The notes: a model not told the origin generated them from the sequence alone. Shown: positions 38,999 to 50,582, counted from the stretch's first letter. The stretch is DNA of 64,000 nucleotides from Symsagittifera roscoffensis (GCF_963678635.1 NC_087066.1:68492620-68556619), one strand, 5' to 3'. Translations and numbers: made by a program.

Positions 38999-39429
38999 CA
39001 AAACCTAAACCATAACCATCTCTTATCATTGGTACCACGAAATTTCAGAAATATCGCCCTAACAGATTTCATAACTTCGAGATCTAATTATCATCAAAGC
39101 CCGATTCAACAAAAAATAACCCAACAACACAGTATAGAAGACACATACGAACAAATTATAGAACAACCACATTTCACTAACTTTCGTTCTCAGAACAACC
39201 ATCTTTTTAGCCCACGATGAGCCGCCAAGTTGGATCCCTCCATCGATCAATTTCCCACCCAGTCAACCTCCAGAACAACCTTCCCATCATCCCACTTTTT
39301 GCTTTCCCCCACCACAATCGCCTCATCATAACACTTCATCCAGAATGAAATCAGACACTAATTTCAACAAAACAAAATATAACACTATCTCCCAATTCAA
39401 CAACTCCGATATCGATACACCCGACAAAA

Positions 39430-40880
39430 TTGCCAACTCTGAACCCAGTCCATCTGCAATTTCCTAGCCTCCCTTTCAATCTATTCATTCCCAAGTCAAA
39501 ATTGAACCCCTTCCCCTCCCTCTCCCATTTCAAATGTGACACCTTATGTTCCCCTCTAACCAGTGAACAACCCGATAACAACGACTCAGAAAACACACAA
39601 ATATCACACGAGCTTGATAACTTTATCACACTGCAACAACAATTACAACACCCTCAAACACTAACTATTCACCAACTCTCACGATCTATAACATCATCCA
39701 ACCCATCAACCCCAACTCCCTTTTAAAAATATACCCCTTCACAAAACCCGACTCCCTCATCATTCCCATCCTCCAGTACAACCAGAGCTTACCGAATCTT
39801 AAAAAAATTTTCTCCAATTATGTCTACCTTTTTTTCCCAAAATACACATACTTCCATTCAGACCCCAAGGATGAGAAACCCAATTATGTAAATGAGCACG
39901 TATTATACCCTACATTTTCATGGATATCAAACTATCACTTTACTAATCCACTATCACTGCCACTATATAACATATCTTATGACAATGAAGTGTGCAGCAC
40001 TCAACTCTATCTTCTAACAGCAGCACAAACCCCAAAATAATTCACGCAAATAGGATACAGACAATCACTAATCAAAATTACTGCATCTAAAGCTAATGAT
40101 TATTCTATCGATTATTACGATCAAAACATCATACGACCTAACGAAGACATCTTTCTAAACAATGATCAATTTGCTAACCCCCAAATAACAGAAAAGTTTT
40201 TCATCAAAACCCTATACACTTTCACCCTCAACATCTGAAATAAAAAATACGACAATGTAATCTCAGCAGGACTCCGTGACATTCATGCTTAGTTTAACAA
40301 ATTTAACCACTTTTCACTAACCTTTCATATCATCACACGCAAAAAACGTGATTTGCACTGTTCACACGATGTTATGTTACGAACTAAGTAATTACACACG
40401 TACACTTACTACCAGTTCATCCAACACCAATACTTTCTCAATACACCAGCACGACAACCACACCATAAATATCAAAACATTAACTCTAAATACACATCAC
40501 CATTTTTTCTTGACTTCACCTATTGTATTAAAGACACTAACTTACAAGGCACCCAGATGTATATATTCTGTCCCTTAACCAAACTCCTAAAGTAGACGAA
40601 TCCCGCCCACCAATCATACCTCATGAATTCCTCCAGCCCGTTGAAGTCCCAATCCTAGAATTCATATAAAACACTCGCTATATTCATAAACTGCATAACC
40701 TTATTCAAAACACTCCGTATGATCAATCACCCATCACTGAAGACCAAAAGATCATTAAAGCACTCGAATTGCTTTGGCCACTTCTGCAAACTAAACACAT
40801 CATTCGTTTGCTAGCTAAACTACTAACCTCATTTGATATCATCCACGATGTTTTTCCCCATGGCTTCTTCATCGACGATT
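39430..40880 (+). pseudogene. Further decayed + strand ORF remnants, unknown
   Basis: An open stretch of 98 codons at 39430-39726 (Pro/Ser/Leu-rich) is followed by protein-like sequence at 39830-40290 and 40348-40578 with several in-frame stops. Composition (A and C rich, G poor on the + strand) matches the upstream element. No family was recognised. It could be a continuation of the envelope-like region or a separate accessory ORF. Confidence 0.35.
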
Positions 40881-43800
40881 AGGTAATATGAATTCAATAA
40901 TTTACTAATAAATTCAAACAATAATAACCATTTTTTTTCAATATTTTCGTTTTTCTTCATCATAGGCACAATCATCAATCATCTACAAAACAAAAAAGAT
41001 GAAAAAAAAAATGAAAATATTTATCAATTCATAAATTTCTATTAATCTATTCAATAAATAACTCAAGCAGTAAAATTATCCCGTACAAAGCAGTAAATTG
41101 ATATTTGAATTCTTTTCCCCAAAGCAGTAAATGTTCATACAATTGAAAATAAATAAATAATTTCAACCCCCAAATCAAGCAGTAGACTTCATAATTTTCC
41201 AGTAGTAAATTAATAAAAATTGTTAATAAACTGCATATAGCATTACTAACCTTTTCGAAGACGCTTCTCTATATTCACTCGCCCACAAGTTTTTTCACAA
41301 TCAAACAGCTCGCCAAGCCAACAAAGAATTGTTTAAAATAATGAATTTAAGTTTTAACTTTCACTGATAACAACTCTAACAAATTTTAACACGTTTCAAA
41401 CTTTCATTTAACCCGGTTGGAAAGGAATTTCATTATAATCCAAACTAACCAACACAAGCTTACTAAACACCACAAACCGCAACCTAACAGCATGACTAAG
41501 AAAAGAAAACCCACGGTACCCAAACTGGATTAACACCAGCTTAGAACTGAATAAATTTTTCTTTTGAAGACTACTCTCAAGTCTGAACACAAAAGAACAA
41601 AACACCAAAATTTCGAAAGACAAACCCAAAACAAACAATTTGATTTTTGAGAAGAAGACATAACTAAGATAAAAAACACTAGTAATAAAAAATAGCACGA
41701 GAGGTTGAACTAAAACAGGACCCTCCAAAAAGAGAGTTTGAAATTATACCCTCACTTCTAGCCTAACCCACCAGAAGAGGACGTCCTGAGCATGCTCTAT
41801 TGCCGGCCTCACGCACCGTGCTTTATCCACGCTTCGTGACACCCACAACTCTGTTTTTGACGAGAGTTACTCAAGTGTGAGTAGCTCCTAAAATTAACCG
41901 AACTAAATAGTAACGCTTTTGCGATAAAAACTAATACAAGATCATGACTAAAAAACAAGATTACCAAAGATTTAAAAATTTAAATTTGTAAAAAACGTAA
42001 TGCGATATATAGATATTATACAGCCCAAAGACGAGCAGCAAGGAACTTGACAAACCAATCTTACTCCAACTACGGAATGGCAAACTCACCTGACATGCTG
42101 CCTGCAATCACTACACTCAATGGATTTAAAGTACGAATTTACATCGCAGCAAAGGAAACCCATTGCAACACAAAAATGGCCATCTCGATGTTCAAGTATA
42201 CGTACAAATCCAAGTCACAAGGCACTACATCCAAAGTCGAACTACATGCCCTATCCGAATAAGATTGAGAATATCAATATTCCTATTCTCTAAAATCAAC
42301 CAATCAACACTCATCACAATCGATCAGAAACCATAATACGATCTCCGAAACTACCGTGATAACATCTTATCTTCCAAACCAGAAAAAAAGAATATGTTCG
42401 CAGTCTCTAAATAAACTTCATCGTCCATCCTACACTACAATAGAACATTGAAAAACTAAAACTCTCTAAACCCCGGATGGGTGGAACCAGATCTAAACTA
42501 GTATTTATCATTGGTTATTATTATGATGTTTTAGCTCTATAAAAAATTTATTACTAACCAGTCATACTCCATCAAACTAACAACCTATTTATTTGTTAAG
42601 TGTTGAAACTACTTGTAGTTTCAACGCCAGAACAATTTGAACTTAACTTAGAATACAGTTGTTCTCATTCTGGAACTAACTCGCGCAAACCGGTGAACAC
42701 TAGATCTATTGAGACTGGGAGATATAAGAGGAAGATTAAGATTGGTATTAGACTAAGAAGCTGCACGAATCTATCCGGCCGAAAATAAGATAGCGTGACG
42801 AGCAGCTCAAAGGGTTGGCTTAGAGCCTTTCAAAATAGCATGGGTGTTGCTAATCTAACTGTTCATAAGTTTATTCAACAACAGCAAAAAAGCAGAGCTT
42901 AAATGAGAATAAAAAGCTCGAATCTAAGCAGGAAGGTGAAATACAACAGTTGCTAAACATAAATAATAATCTCGATTAGTTGAATTTCGGAAAAACTAAC
43001 AAACACCAAAACCATTTAAAAAGTAACTTTAAGAATAATCAATTTCAGGAAGTTGTCACTAGGCCGTTTTCTTGTGTTCAGTAGCAACTCGTCACTTGAT
43101 GCTCATTTTTGGTGGCCAGTTTTTTCTGATTTAAGGTTCCTAAAAATTGGCCTGATTTTTTGAGAACATTGGGAATATTATGGCTCAGACAACTTGCACT
43201 TTAAATAAGTGTAATTTTTCGAAAATATATTTTTTGACAGTTACTTTTTCATTATCATAAACTAAAACTAAAGCAAGTTCAAATGAATGAGTTAGAAGTT
43301 TTAATGAGTAAGAGTACAAACTGAATGAAAGGATTTTCCCCTAATTTTTGCCCAAGATAACATCAAAACGTCATATTCCCAAATAATTAAATAATTTTAA
43401 AACAATTTTCTCCAAGTTCTAATTTTCACGAAACGTTTTTTGACCAATAATTGTAATTTGTGGAGAGAAGTTTAGTGAAAAGAGAGCGTCAGGATTGCCA
43501 CGTATAATTTTGATTATATGAAACTTTCGCTTACAGTACCTGGTTACTTTAGTTTGACTTTCATGGCAACTATTCTATTTAAAAGTTTCTGACTTCAAAC
43601 ACTATTTTATAAATCAGTCGTGCACGCCAAAAAACGATTTTAGTTGGAAAAAGATGAAAGAGCCCGATACGGAAGTAATCAAGAGCTATGACCCGAGAGC
43701 TATTCGAAGTTTTTGCAGTGAAAATTGGTTTTCAATTATTCTTTGCAATTACCTCTGCTTGTAAAAATTTAGGATGCTCGTATCAGGACAACCAAAATCT

Positions 43801-43917
43801 CCTGACTGTTAAATTATTAAGAATAAACCATCTTTCTAGGAAAAAAATTTGAAGTTGTTTTCAGGTTATTTGTTTGAAAACATTCTAACAACACGCTTCT
43901 TATGTACAAAGGCCTTT
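40881..43917. other. AT-rich non-coding region
   Basis: No gene supported. The motif AGCAGTAAAT or close variants recurs about five times at 41060-41230. A hydrophobic - strand ORF at 41408-41728 and short + strand ORFs at 42047-42262 and 42600-42788 show no domains and are probably chance. A diverged dispersed repeat (GCTCGTATCAGGAC) lies near 43770. The 3' LTR of the upstream element should be here but could not be delimited. Confidence 0.4.
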
Positions 43918-44515
43918 AAGCGTCTAGTAACGTATTAAGAAGTCCAAATTGCCAAATAGCTGCCTCAAACCAAATTGAAATTTTTTCTGGACTGGTTGAA
44001 AAGCGCCGCTCATGGGTAGACAGAACGAAGTATCCCAAATAATCCAAACTGGCAGTTTTCAATCAAACCAAAACACTTTGCAAAAAGGTTATTACAACAG
44101 GTAAAATGCACAATTAAATTTGCGCTCAGGACATCTTTCAATAGCTTTCAGTTGATTTTAATAAATCGCGTCAAAAATGACAGCTAAAAAGTCAAAATTT
44201 GTCCGGAAAAAATCACCCGATTATGAATATTTCGTCGCTTTCTTCAACAAGAGGTTGTCCTAAAGCTCATTCACCATTAGATTAGTGATGCTTCTTTTTT
44301 TAATCAGTACGATAATCAGAAGGGTTCAATTTCATCTTCTGAGTTCATGAACAAATTTACAAGTCAAAGAAACTTGTGACGCCACATTTTGGTTAAATTC
44401 AAGCAGTCGACCTTCAAATCAACATATATGAGCACTTAACCACCAAAAGCTAAATAAAAGCTTTAAATTGCACCAGGAGGTGTAATTTAAAAGTATTTCA
44501 ACTGTGAAAAAAATT
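43918..44515. repeat. About 600-bp direct duplication, copy A
   Basis: It starts near GTAACGTATTAAGAAGTCC and ends near ATTATTTCTTAACG. It is about 88-90 percent identical by eye to copy B, which follows immediately. It includes a segment (44100-44250, ...GTCCGGAAAAAATCACCCG...) related to the terminal repeats of the transposon family at 28978-30923. No coding capacity. Confidence 0.85.
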
Positions 44516-44520
44516 ATTTC

Positions 44521-45890
44521 TTAACGTAACGTAATAAGAAGTCCAAATAGCCAAATAGCTGCCTCAAACCATATTGAAAATTTTTTCTGGACTGGTTGAA
44601 AAGCGCCCCTCACGCGTCAACAGAATGAAGTATCCCAAATAATCCAAACTGGCCGTTTTCAAACCACACCATAACTTTTTGCAAAAAAGTTATTACAACA
44701 GGTAAAATACATAATTAAATTTGGGTTCAGGATATCTTTCAATAGCTTTCAGTAGATTTTAATAAATCCCGTCAAAAATGACAGTTAAAAAGTCAAAATT
44801 TGTCCGGAAAAATCACCCGATTATAAATATTTCATCGCTTTCTTCAAAATTAGCAACAATTCAAACATCAAACAGTACAGTGCTGATTTAAATTAACCGG
44901 ACAAAACGCGTTAAATTTGAAACTTAAAACGCATTTTTCTCAAATTGAGTTGAGTTAAGGTGAAAAACTATAGATACAAAACTTGCTTAAAATTTTAGCT
45001 GAATTAATATAAAGTAATTTGTTTTGCATAATTCGGGCCCAAAATTTTACCCCATAATGGGTCATTTTGGTTTTTCTTAGTTAATCAAAAATTACGCCAA
45101 AAATACCCAGTCGAACACAGATTTTATTATATTAAAGTGAGCCCCTCACGTAGCCCAACAAACTTTAACAGGGGTATGTTCTCCAAAACATTGTATAAGT
45201 TAATTTATTTTTGCTTGATAGACAAAAATGGTCGTTTTTACTATAAAAAAAATACCAACTTTTTATTTAAAACAGTTTTTAAACGGTTTGCAGATATTTT
45301 TTGGAGAATATACCCTTCATAAAGTTTGTTGGGCTACAAAAGGGGCTCACTTTGATATAATTATGTCTGTGATGGACTGGGTATTTTCGGAATTGATTAT
45401 TTTTGATTAACTAAGAAAAGCCAAAATGACACATTTTTGGGGTTTAATTTCGGACCCGAATTTCGCAAAACAAATTACACCGTATTAATTTTGCTAAAAT
45501 TTTAAGCAAGTTTTGTCTTCATAATATTTCATCTAAACTCAACCCAATTTGAGAAAAACGGGTTTTAAATTTCAAGCTTAACGCGTTTTGTTCGGTTAAT
45601 TTAAATCAGCACTGTACAAAACTAGGTAATGCCCTAAAGGCTCATTCACCCTTAGATTAGTGATGCTTCTTTATTTAATTAGTACGATAATCAGAAGGGT
45701 TCAATTCATCAACGAACTGACAACTTAAAGAAAGTTGTGGACTCCACATTTTGGTTAAGTTCAAGCAGTCGACCTTAAAATCAACAGAGATGAGCATTTA
45801 ACCACTAAAAGCTATATAAAAACTTTAAATTGCACCAGGAGGTGTAATTTAAAACAATTTCAACGGTAAAAAAAATATTTCTTAATGTTC
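44521..45890. repeat. About 600-bp direct duplication, copy B, split by an insertion
   Basis: The left half is 44521-44850 and the right half 45631-45890. The two halves match the consecutive halves of copy A. The foldback element at 44878-45614, with a few tens of flanking bases, separates them. The order of events follows: duplication first, insertion second. Confidence 0.85.
44878..45614. mobile_element. Tc1/mariner-like foldback MITE
   Basis: The 737-bp element starts CAGTGCTGATTTAAATTAAC and ends with the inverted form TTAATTTAAATCAGCACTG. A TA dinucleotide is on each side (44876-44877 and 45615-45616), the target duplication of Tc1/mariner elements. The inverted repeats extend with interruptions over nearly the whole length: the centre-proximal GGCTCACTTTGATATAA and its partner TTATATTAAAGTGAGCCCC are also inverted. 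Two short ORFs in it (45137-45322 and 45228-45410) are chance. Confidence 0.88.
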
Positions 45891-47563
45891 AGATAAAACT
45901 AACAAAACAAAAAATGTAGGAGTCCACTTAACTAACTCCCCATTTCAGAAAAGGGGGAAATTGTCAGCAGGTAGGTTAAATCAGTGAATTTTTGAACAAT
46001 CAGAATGCAGTAAAACAGAATGTCTAAAAGGTGAAAAGTAATCGATTACAATCAATTGAAAAATATTATGTTGCTTTTAATTATTCAAGCCTTAAAATCC
46101 ATTGAAAATCATTTATAATCAATTATTGTTCAATTTTATAGATGAATACAAGGAAAATTCATTATAATCAACTTTTTCCTTTTTACTGAGACGCGAATTT
46201 TCAACGCGCACAAAACCGTTTGCATATTTTTAACTAAAGTTGGTTATCTGTTGGTTACTTGTTCTTTTTGCGCAATTTCGAAAATGTAACAGTCGCCTAC
46301 TTCGGTCACATATGAGGCTTAAGAAAAATAGGCCCTATAACCATTGGCTCAAGAGTCAGGGACACTGTCTCTTGTGTTTTTCTACCTCAAGAACGGTCGG
46401 AGCCAATTCGGTTCGCTTGCGACATAAGACTAGAACCCGTTACAGCTTAAAGGCTACTACCAAAATATCCCCCACTCTAGAAAATAAGAACGTCCCCATA
46501 CTTAGGTCTCGAAATACCCAAAATACACGAACGCCGTTAAAAACAGGGTCGGAACAATCCGTTAAGTTACTTTTTATTGGACAGTGGAACTTTGATCCAT
46601 TTCAGATGGATCAACCTAAAACTCGCCTTATCTCAACATAACAATCATAAAACACACTCGAGAAAACTAAATTTGGAACTCACATGTCGACACACTCGAG
46701 AATAAGGAGTAATTAAATTGATGAGCAACTCGAGAATTAAATAAGATAACTTGATAAGTTCAATACTAATCAGTTTTAACAAAGGAAATAAGTTTAGACT
46801 CTAAAATTGAAGTTTTAGTCTGAACCATTGGGACACTCCAGCCGTCCACCTTTCCGTTGAAGGTTCACTCTGGTTCAGTTCGAATAATTGCACTCTTCTC
46901 TCGTGATTATCTCGCCTCCTATTTCAGGATAAGACGGCTCTACTCGTGTCTTATTTTGTATCTGGAAATTGCGAATAGCAATTTCCTGCTGTTTTATTAA
47001 GCATTTTCCCGCACTTGTAAATTCGGTCGTTCTGATTTTTCACTTTGTGTTTTCAGTTGGTGCGAGAAAACTGAGCATGACAGGCTCCATTCGAAATTTT
47101 GAAAATTAAAACTTCACTCCAAAATCACGTATTTTTGTGTCCCTCAAGGTCAAACTTCCAAATATGACCGACTGGCACATACTCCCCGGACTCAAGATCG
47201 ATGTCCTCATCGCGTGCTGTCTCTGTCAGTGAAACCCCAGAAACCCGAGTGTCACTCAAGATACAGTGCCAGTGGTCATTTACAGAAGTTTGCAGCAGAC
47301 TTAAGTTTATCTACCTTCCAAAATTCACAACCATATAAAAATTTCACACTATCGCTAAACAGCAATCAAAATCTGCACACACCTGCACCTATGATTTCTC
47401 GCTTTTTAAGCTGGTAATTTTAAAATTTCTTTGTCCTATTCAATCAGGAAATTGTCATGCAGCATTTTGATTTATATAATAGATATAGCATATTAATAAC
47501 AATATCTCATTTGTTAAAATTTCTTTTTCGTGAACCCAGATTTCATCCGAGTTCACCCTCGAG
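45891..47563 (-). other. Probable 3' LTR and flank of the large - strand Ty3/gypsy element
   Basis: No gene is supported here. The region lies just beyond the polypurine tract on the - strand, where a 3' LTR is expected. A candidate LTR start TGAACTCGG (minus strand) begins at 47555. Motifs CTCAAG (near 46351, 46383, 47142, 47182, 47255) and CTCGAG (near 46662, 46694, 46728) recur as in the coding part. The 5' LTR lies beyond the window, so borders cannot be proven; the outer edge may be near 46250-46290. A 133-codon + strand ORF at 46240-46641 has no domain. Confidence 0.4.
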
Positions 47564-47576
47564 CCCCCTCCCTCTC
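47564..47576 (-). other. Polypurine tract candidate
   Basis: On the - strand GAGAGGGAGGGGG lies about 40 bases after the last accessory ORF stop and immediately before the candidate LTR start. Family knowledge: such a tract primes plus-strand DNA synthesis in LTR elements. Supported only by composition and position. Confidence 0.45.
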
Positions 47577-47615
47577 AAGACTCAAGACTCTAGAATTTCC
47601 TTTTGAGCCACCGGC

Positions 47616-47924
47616 TCACCTCGTGTTCTCCGCCCTCGAGGTACCCGATCCAGATATATTTGACACTGTGATCTGTTTCAATAGTGCCTCTTCGTCATCG
47701 GAGCTGATCACAATCTCCTCCCAAGCCTTCAGCTGTTCATAGGATCGCATCCACTCCCTTTGCTTTTGCAATCTCTTCGCTTGATTCGGTAAGCTCTTCA
47801 CCTTCGACTCCCGGTTCGTACAGAAGGAATTGTGAAGACTCAGGCTTACATTTTTCGCCAGGTCCTCTTCTAGTATCGACTCCCTCGCTCTAGTGTTGTT
47901 TCTGGATACTCTACCCACTCTTTT
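47616..47924 (-). CDS. Unrecognised C-terminal ORF, same frame as the 520-codon ORF
   Basis: 102 codons lie directly after an in-frame TGA (47925-47927) that closes the larger ORF, and share its frame. The product is very polar, with ESILEEDLAKN, a Lys/Arg/Gln-rich centre (AKRLQKQREWMRSYEQLKAW) and an acidic patch SSDDEEALL. There is no good start codon (GTG at 47918), so it is either the C-terminus of the preceding protein separated by a nonsense mutation or readthrough, or a chance extension. It is the last ORF before the polypurine tract. Confidence 0.4.
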   Translation of the reverse strand, partial: KRVGRVSRNNTRARESILEEDLAKNVSLSLHNSFCTNRESKVKSLPNQAKRLQKQREWMRSYEQLKAWEEIVISSDDEEALLKQITVSNISGSGTSRAENTR

Positions 47925-49487
47925 TCACCCCGTCGTGATCGCATTTCGATGGGTCAGCAGAGGTCTCTTGAAGGCATCTGGTCCTATCTCGGCCTGGAAC
48001 TGTCGATATTCCTTTTGATGTTTCCTCATATGATCCTTCGTCACCACGTATAACCAGGACGTTAACGTCGCGCGAAACCAAGGAAAGAATCTCAAGCGGC
48101 TCCACATGTGTCTGACTTCCATTGGTATGGCGAATACCTTGCATGCGGTCTCGAACAACTCAAGTCTCCTGCTGTAATCTATCGCGTGAATCGACTCTGC
48201 TGTTGGCGTCTTCGATTCTCGATATTTTGCTATATTTTCTTCCATCCATCGTAGAGCCAGCATTGTGCTCACCACCAAGATGGTCACTTTTTGTTGATGC
48301 TCGGGTAGTCCCAACGACCTGATTTCTTCCACATCCCAGATCAGGCAGAGATTGGCGTGGTCTGGGTACCACACTGTCTGCGCCAGACAGTGGCATGGAC
48401 AATCCCCGTGTGTGAGGTCGATGCTCCTAAGATTGCGTTCTCCCGAGGCTTCTAGGAGAGGCTCAAGTTCCATCATCTTCTCGTGTATCACGTCGATCTC
48501 TTCCAAGTTTGGAAGTTCTTCACCCCAGATTTCACTCAAGTCGTCCCTTTGTTCTTTCGGCACTGTTCCTCGGATCTTCCTCAACAGCTTGTGTGAATGA
48601 TGTGACATCCGAGCCAGTCTTACACATTTGGGCACTGAGAAGGCTTTGTCTATCAATACCCTCTGGCTGGACACTTCTACCATCGCCATGTGTAATGGAT
48701 AGTGGCTGCCACATAGGTTGGCCATCACTGACCCCACTAGGGACTTCGCATTTAGAGGCAGACCATAGGCTTCGCTCATGGGAAATCCCATCTCCGCTTC
48801 GAGTCCAACCTTCCAACTCTTGATGTGTCTTTGGGTCACTTGCAACACTCCGGGCCATGACTCCACGCTCAACGCGGTCACCAAGTGGTGTTCTGACTCT
48901 AGCCTCTCTAGTGACTGGAGACCGCACATTCTTGAGAAGAACCCCAGAGCTGTTGATAGGTTCACCGTGGTACTCGCGTAACACTCAGCCACTATCTGTA
49001 TCTCACTTTTCTCCCTTTCAGTAATGTATTCAAACCAGGTGACTAGGTCTTCCTTCTGGAAAGACTGTATCCTGACGCATGATCGTCCATCGCAGGCGTG
49101 CTCGCCATTCCCACACGTCGAGTCAAGACAACTGCCCGGCTCCATTTTCTTTACCGATCCTGTTCCACTCGTCACCTCACCTGACTCCTTCACATGAGGC
49201 ATGATCAGTCTATGTACTATACTCAAGGTCGCCAAATCTTCATCCTCTGTCGGCGCTAATCTCACTCGCTCCGTGACTTCCTCGATCAGGCTCGCATGGG
49301 GATGTGGACACCAGGAGGGCCTGAGAAATTTCCACACCACTCCCAGATTCGTGGTCAACATGCCGTTCCCGTTACCCATTTTTAGTTCTACTCTTTTACT
49401 TGAGCGTGGCACACTTATTACTTCCGGTGTTTTCTCGAGAATCAAACCTAGGCTAGGTCTCTCTCTCTCCACAGTGTCTATCTCCAT
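47925..49487 (-). CDS. Unrecognised 520-aa accessory protein of the Ty3/gypsy element
   Basis: ATG at 49487, TGA at 47925. No family is recognised. Visible features: a Cys-rich patch at about residues 118-137 (CLDSTCGNGEHACDGRSC), a DCPCHCL motif at about 365-371, several helical charged segments, and a C-terminal KDHMRKHQKEYRQF basic helix. No signal peptide or clear membrane segment. It shares strand and the CTTGAG hexamer signature with the pol gene, and lies in the same frame as the ORFs on both sides, separated only by stop codons. It may be part of a longer ancestral protein. Confidence 0.6.
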   Translation of the reverse strand: MEIDTVERERPSLGLILEKTPEVISVPRSSKRVELKMGNGNGMLTTNLGVVWKFLRPSWCPHPHASLIEEVTERVRLAPTEDEDLATLSIVHRLIMPHVKESGEVTSGTGSVKKMEPGSCLDSTCGNGEHACDGRSCVRIQSFQKEDLVTWFEYITEREKSEIQIVAECYASTTVNLSTALGFFSRMCGLQSLERLESEHHLVTALSVESWPGVLQVTQRHIKSWKVGLEAEMGFPMSEAYGLPLNAKSLVGSVMANLCGSHYPLHMAMVEVSSQRVLIDKAFSVPKCVRLARMSHHSHKLLRKIRGTVPKEQRDDLSEIWGEELPNLEEIDVIHEKMMELEPLLEASGERNLRSIDLTHGDCPCHCLAQTVWYPDHANLCLIWDVEEIRSLGLPEHQQKVTILVVSTMLALRWMEENIAKYRESKTPTAESIHAIDYSRRLELFETACKVFAIPMEVRHMWSRLRFFPWFRATLTSWLYVVTKDHMRKHQKEYRQFQAEIGPDAFKRPLLTHRNAITTG

Positions 49488-49835
49488 TATCTTCTCTGTT
49501 CAGAAATTCAGCAGCTCCGCCACCTCGTAGTTTCTGTGGGCACCTCCAGCTTCCAAGTCCAAGAAAGGGTTGTATGCCATCCCCATCACTCCAGACACAT
49601 ACTGGTACTCTCCCTTTTTGTTGGGTTCCAAGTACTCTCCTGTCGAAGCCAAGTTACGGTGAACGTCGTGTTTCTCCTCAAACTTCTTGTTGTAGAATCT
49701 CCGTATCTCATCTAACTTCCTGTGGCTCTCTAGAGATTGCCTAGAACCATCCTCCTTTTCTATCCCAGTACTCTGGTACACATTCAAGATGACTGTGGAG
49801 ACTCTCCTTTCCAGCGTCTTGCTTCCAATTGCTCT
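49488..49835 (-). CDS. Unrecognised ORF between in-frame TAG and TGA
   Basis: The frame is open from after TAG 49836-49838 to TGA 49500-49502; the first usable near-start is TTG at 49787. The product contains SLESHRKLDEIRRFYNKKFE and a Gly/Tyr-rich end (KKGEYQYVSGVMGMAYNPFL). No family recognised. Both flanking ORFs use the same frame, so this is best seen as one segment of a single ancestral ORF interrupted by nonsense codons. Confidence 0.45.
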
Positions 49836-50402
49836 CTAGTGACATTCTAGGATGATACTGTCAGTCATCATCGACATTGTCCACCTCAAGAAACAGGTAG
49901 CATCTTTCCTCCTTGCCAGACTCAAGCCTGAGTTATCCCTAGCAACGTGCTGCATCAGCATTCGATATACCTCTAGAATCTTGCCTCCCAACTTCAACTT
50001 GTCGTACGAAGTCAGTGTCTCTATCCCCAACAGGCTCCACGCGAACATCAGTTGTCCTGCGGTCCTAATAAAAGGATTCGCCATCAACGGCGATTCCGAT
50101 GAGGATGTTCTCATCGCTTCTTCAAAATGATCTTTTAACAAGTTCTGCCAAGTTCTCTTCAGTTGGCTCCCCAATTCCAATTTGTTGATATCAGCCTTCT
50201 GCTGGGTAGCCCAGTTGCATCGCTTGCGTGGCACTCCACTGTCGAGCTTCTTCAGGCAGTCTTCCAATTCCTGCAATGTTTCCAGGGCCACCCACCACTG
50301 TCGGGAGGTGTTCCTCGTTTTATTCTTCTCAAGAGGATCGCTAGTCACTTGCTTCCCAGTAGCCTGGTGTTCATTTGAGCCCCATTCTTTGCCGACGTCC
50401 AC
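49836..50402 (-). CDS. Unrecognised 188-aa ORF
   Basis: It opens at GTG 50402 after an in-frame TGA at 50406 and ends at TAG 49836. Sequence features: RQWWVALETLQELEDCLKKL, a mostly helical middle, a hydrophobic patch (AGQLMFAWSLLGIETLTSY) that is too weak for a clear membrane span, and LMQHVARDNSGLSLARRKD. No domain recognised. It is in frame with the downstream ORFs down to 47616. With no ATG it probably depends on the upstream reading frame or is a broken gene. Confidence 0.5.
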   Translation of the reverse strand: MDVGKEWGSNEHQATGKQVTSDPLEKNKTRNTSRQWWVALETLQELEDCLKKLDSGVPRKRCNWATQQKADINKLELGSQLKRTWQNLLKDHFEEAMRTSSSESPLMANPFIRTAGQLMFAWSLLGIETLTSYDKLKLGGKILEVYRMLMQHVARDNSGLSLARRKDATCFLRWTMSMMTDSIILECH

Positions 50403-50559
50403 TTCTCAGGTCTGCCCGCTCGTCGAACCTCGCTTCATTTTTATCCTCTGAGGCTTGAAGTCTTCTTCCGTTGTTGAGCTGGTGGGGATCTCCATCTCTC
50501 TTTCTACGTCGAGCAGTTTCCTTGGCTCGTAGGTACTCTTGTAGGCTGCTGTCTTCCAT
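50371..50559 (-). CDS. Small basic ORF, probable -1 frame continuation of the upstream ORF
   Basis: ATG at 50559, TGA at 50371, 62 codons. The open frame extends upstream past the TAG that ends the preceding ORF, reading KLEIDGPHGSGAMEDSSLQE in continuity. The product is rich in Arg/Lys/Asp (RAKETARRRKRDGDP, possible nuclear localisation signal). A GAAAAAC heptamer in the upstream frame at 50592-50598 sits where a -1 slip would join both. It overlaps the next ORF by 32 bases. Confidence 0.4.
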   Translation of the reverse strand: MEDSSLQEYLRAKETARRRKRDGDPHQLNNGRRLQASEDKNEARFDERADLRSGRRQRMGLK

Positions 50560-50582
50560 CGCGCCAGAACCATGGGGGCCGT

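Noticed and set aside
41408-41728. Hydrophobic 106-codon - strand ORF
   Set aside because: AT-rich DNA readily gives Phe/Leu/Val-rich frames; no start context or conserved motif.
45137-45410. Two 60-codon ORFs
   Set aside because: Inside the foldback Tc1/mariner-like MITE; no transposase motif.
46284-46445. A 160-bp solo LTR-like unit with TGTAAC...GTTACA ends
   Set aside because: Only six terminal bases match, with no target duplication; probably coincidence.
46240-46641. 133-codon + strand ORF
   Set aside because: Lies in the putative LTR or flank, no recognisable domain, opposite strand to the element.
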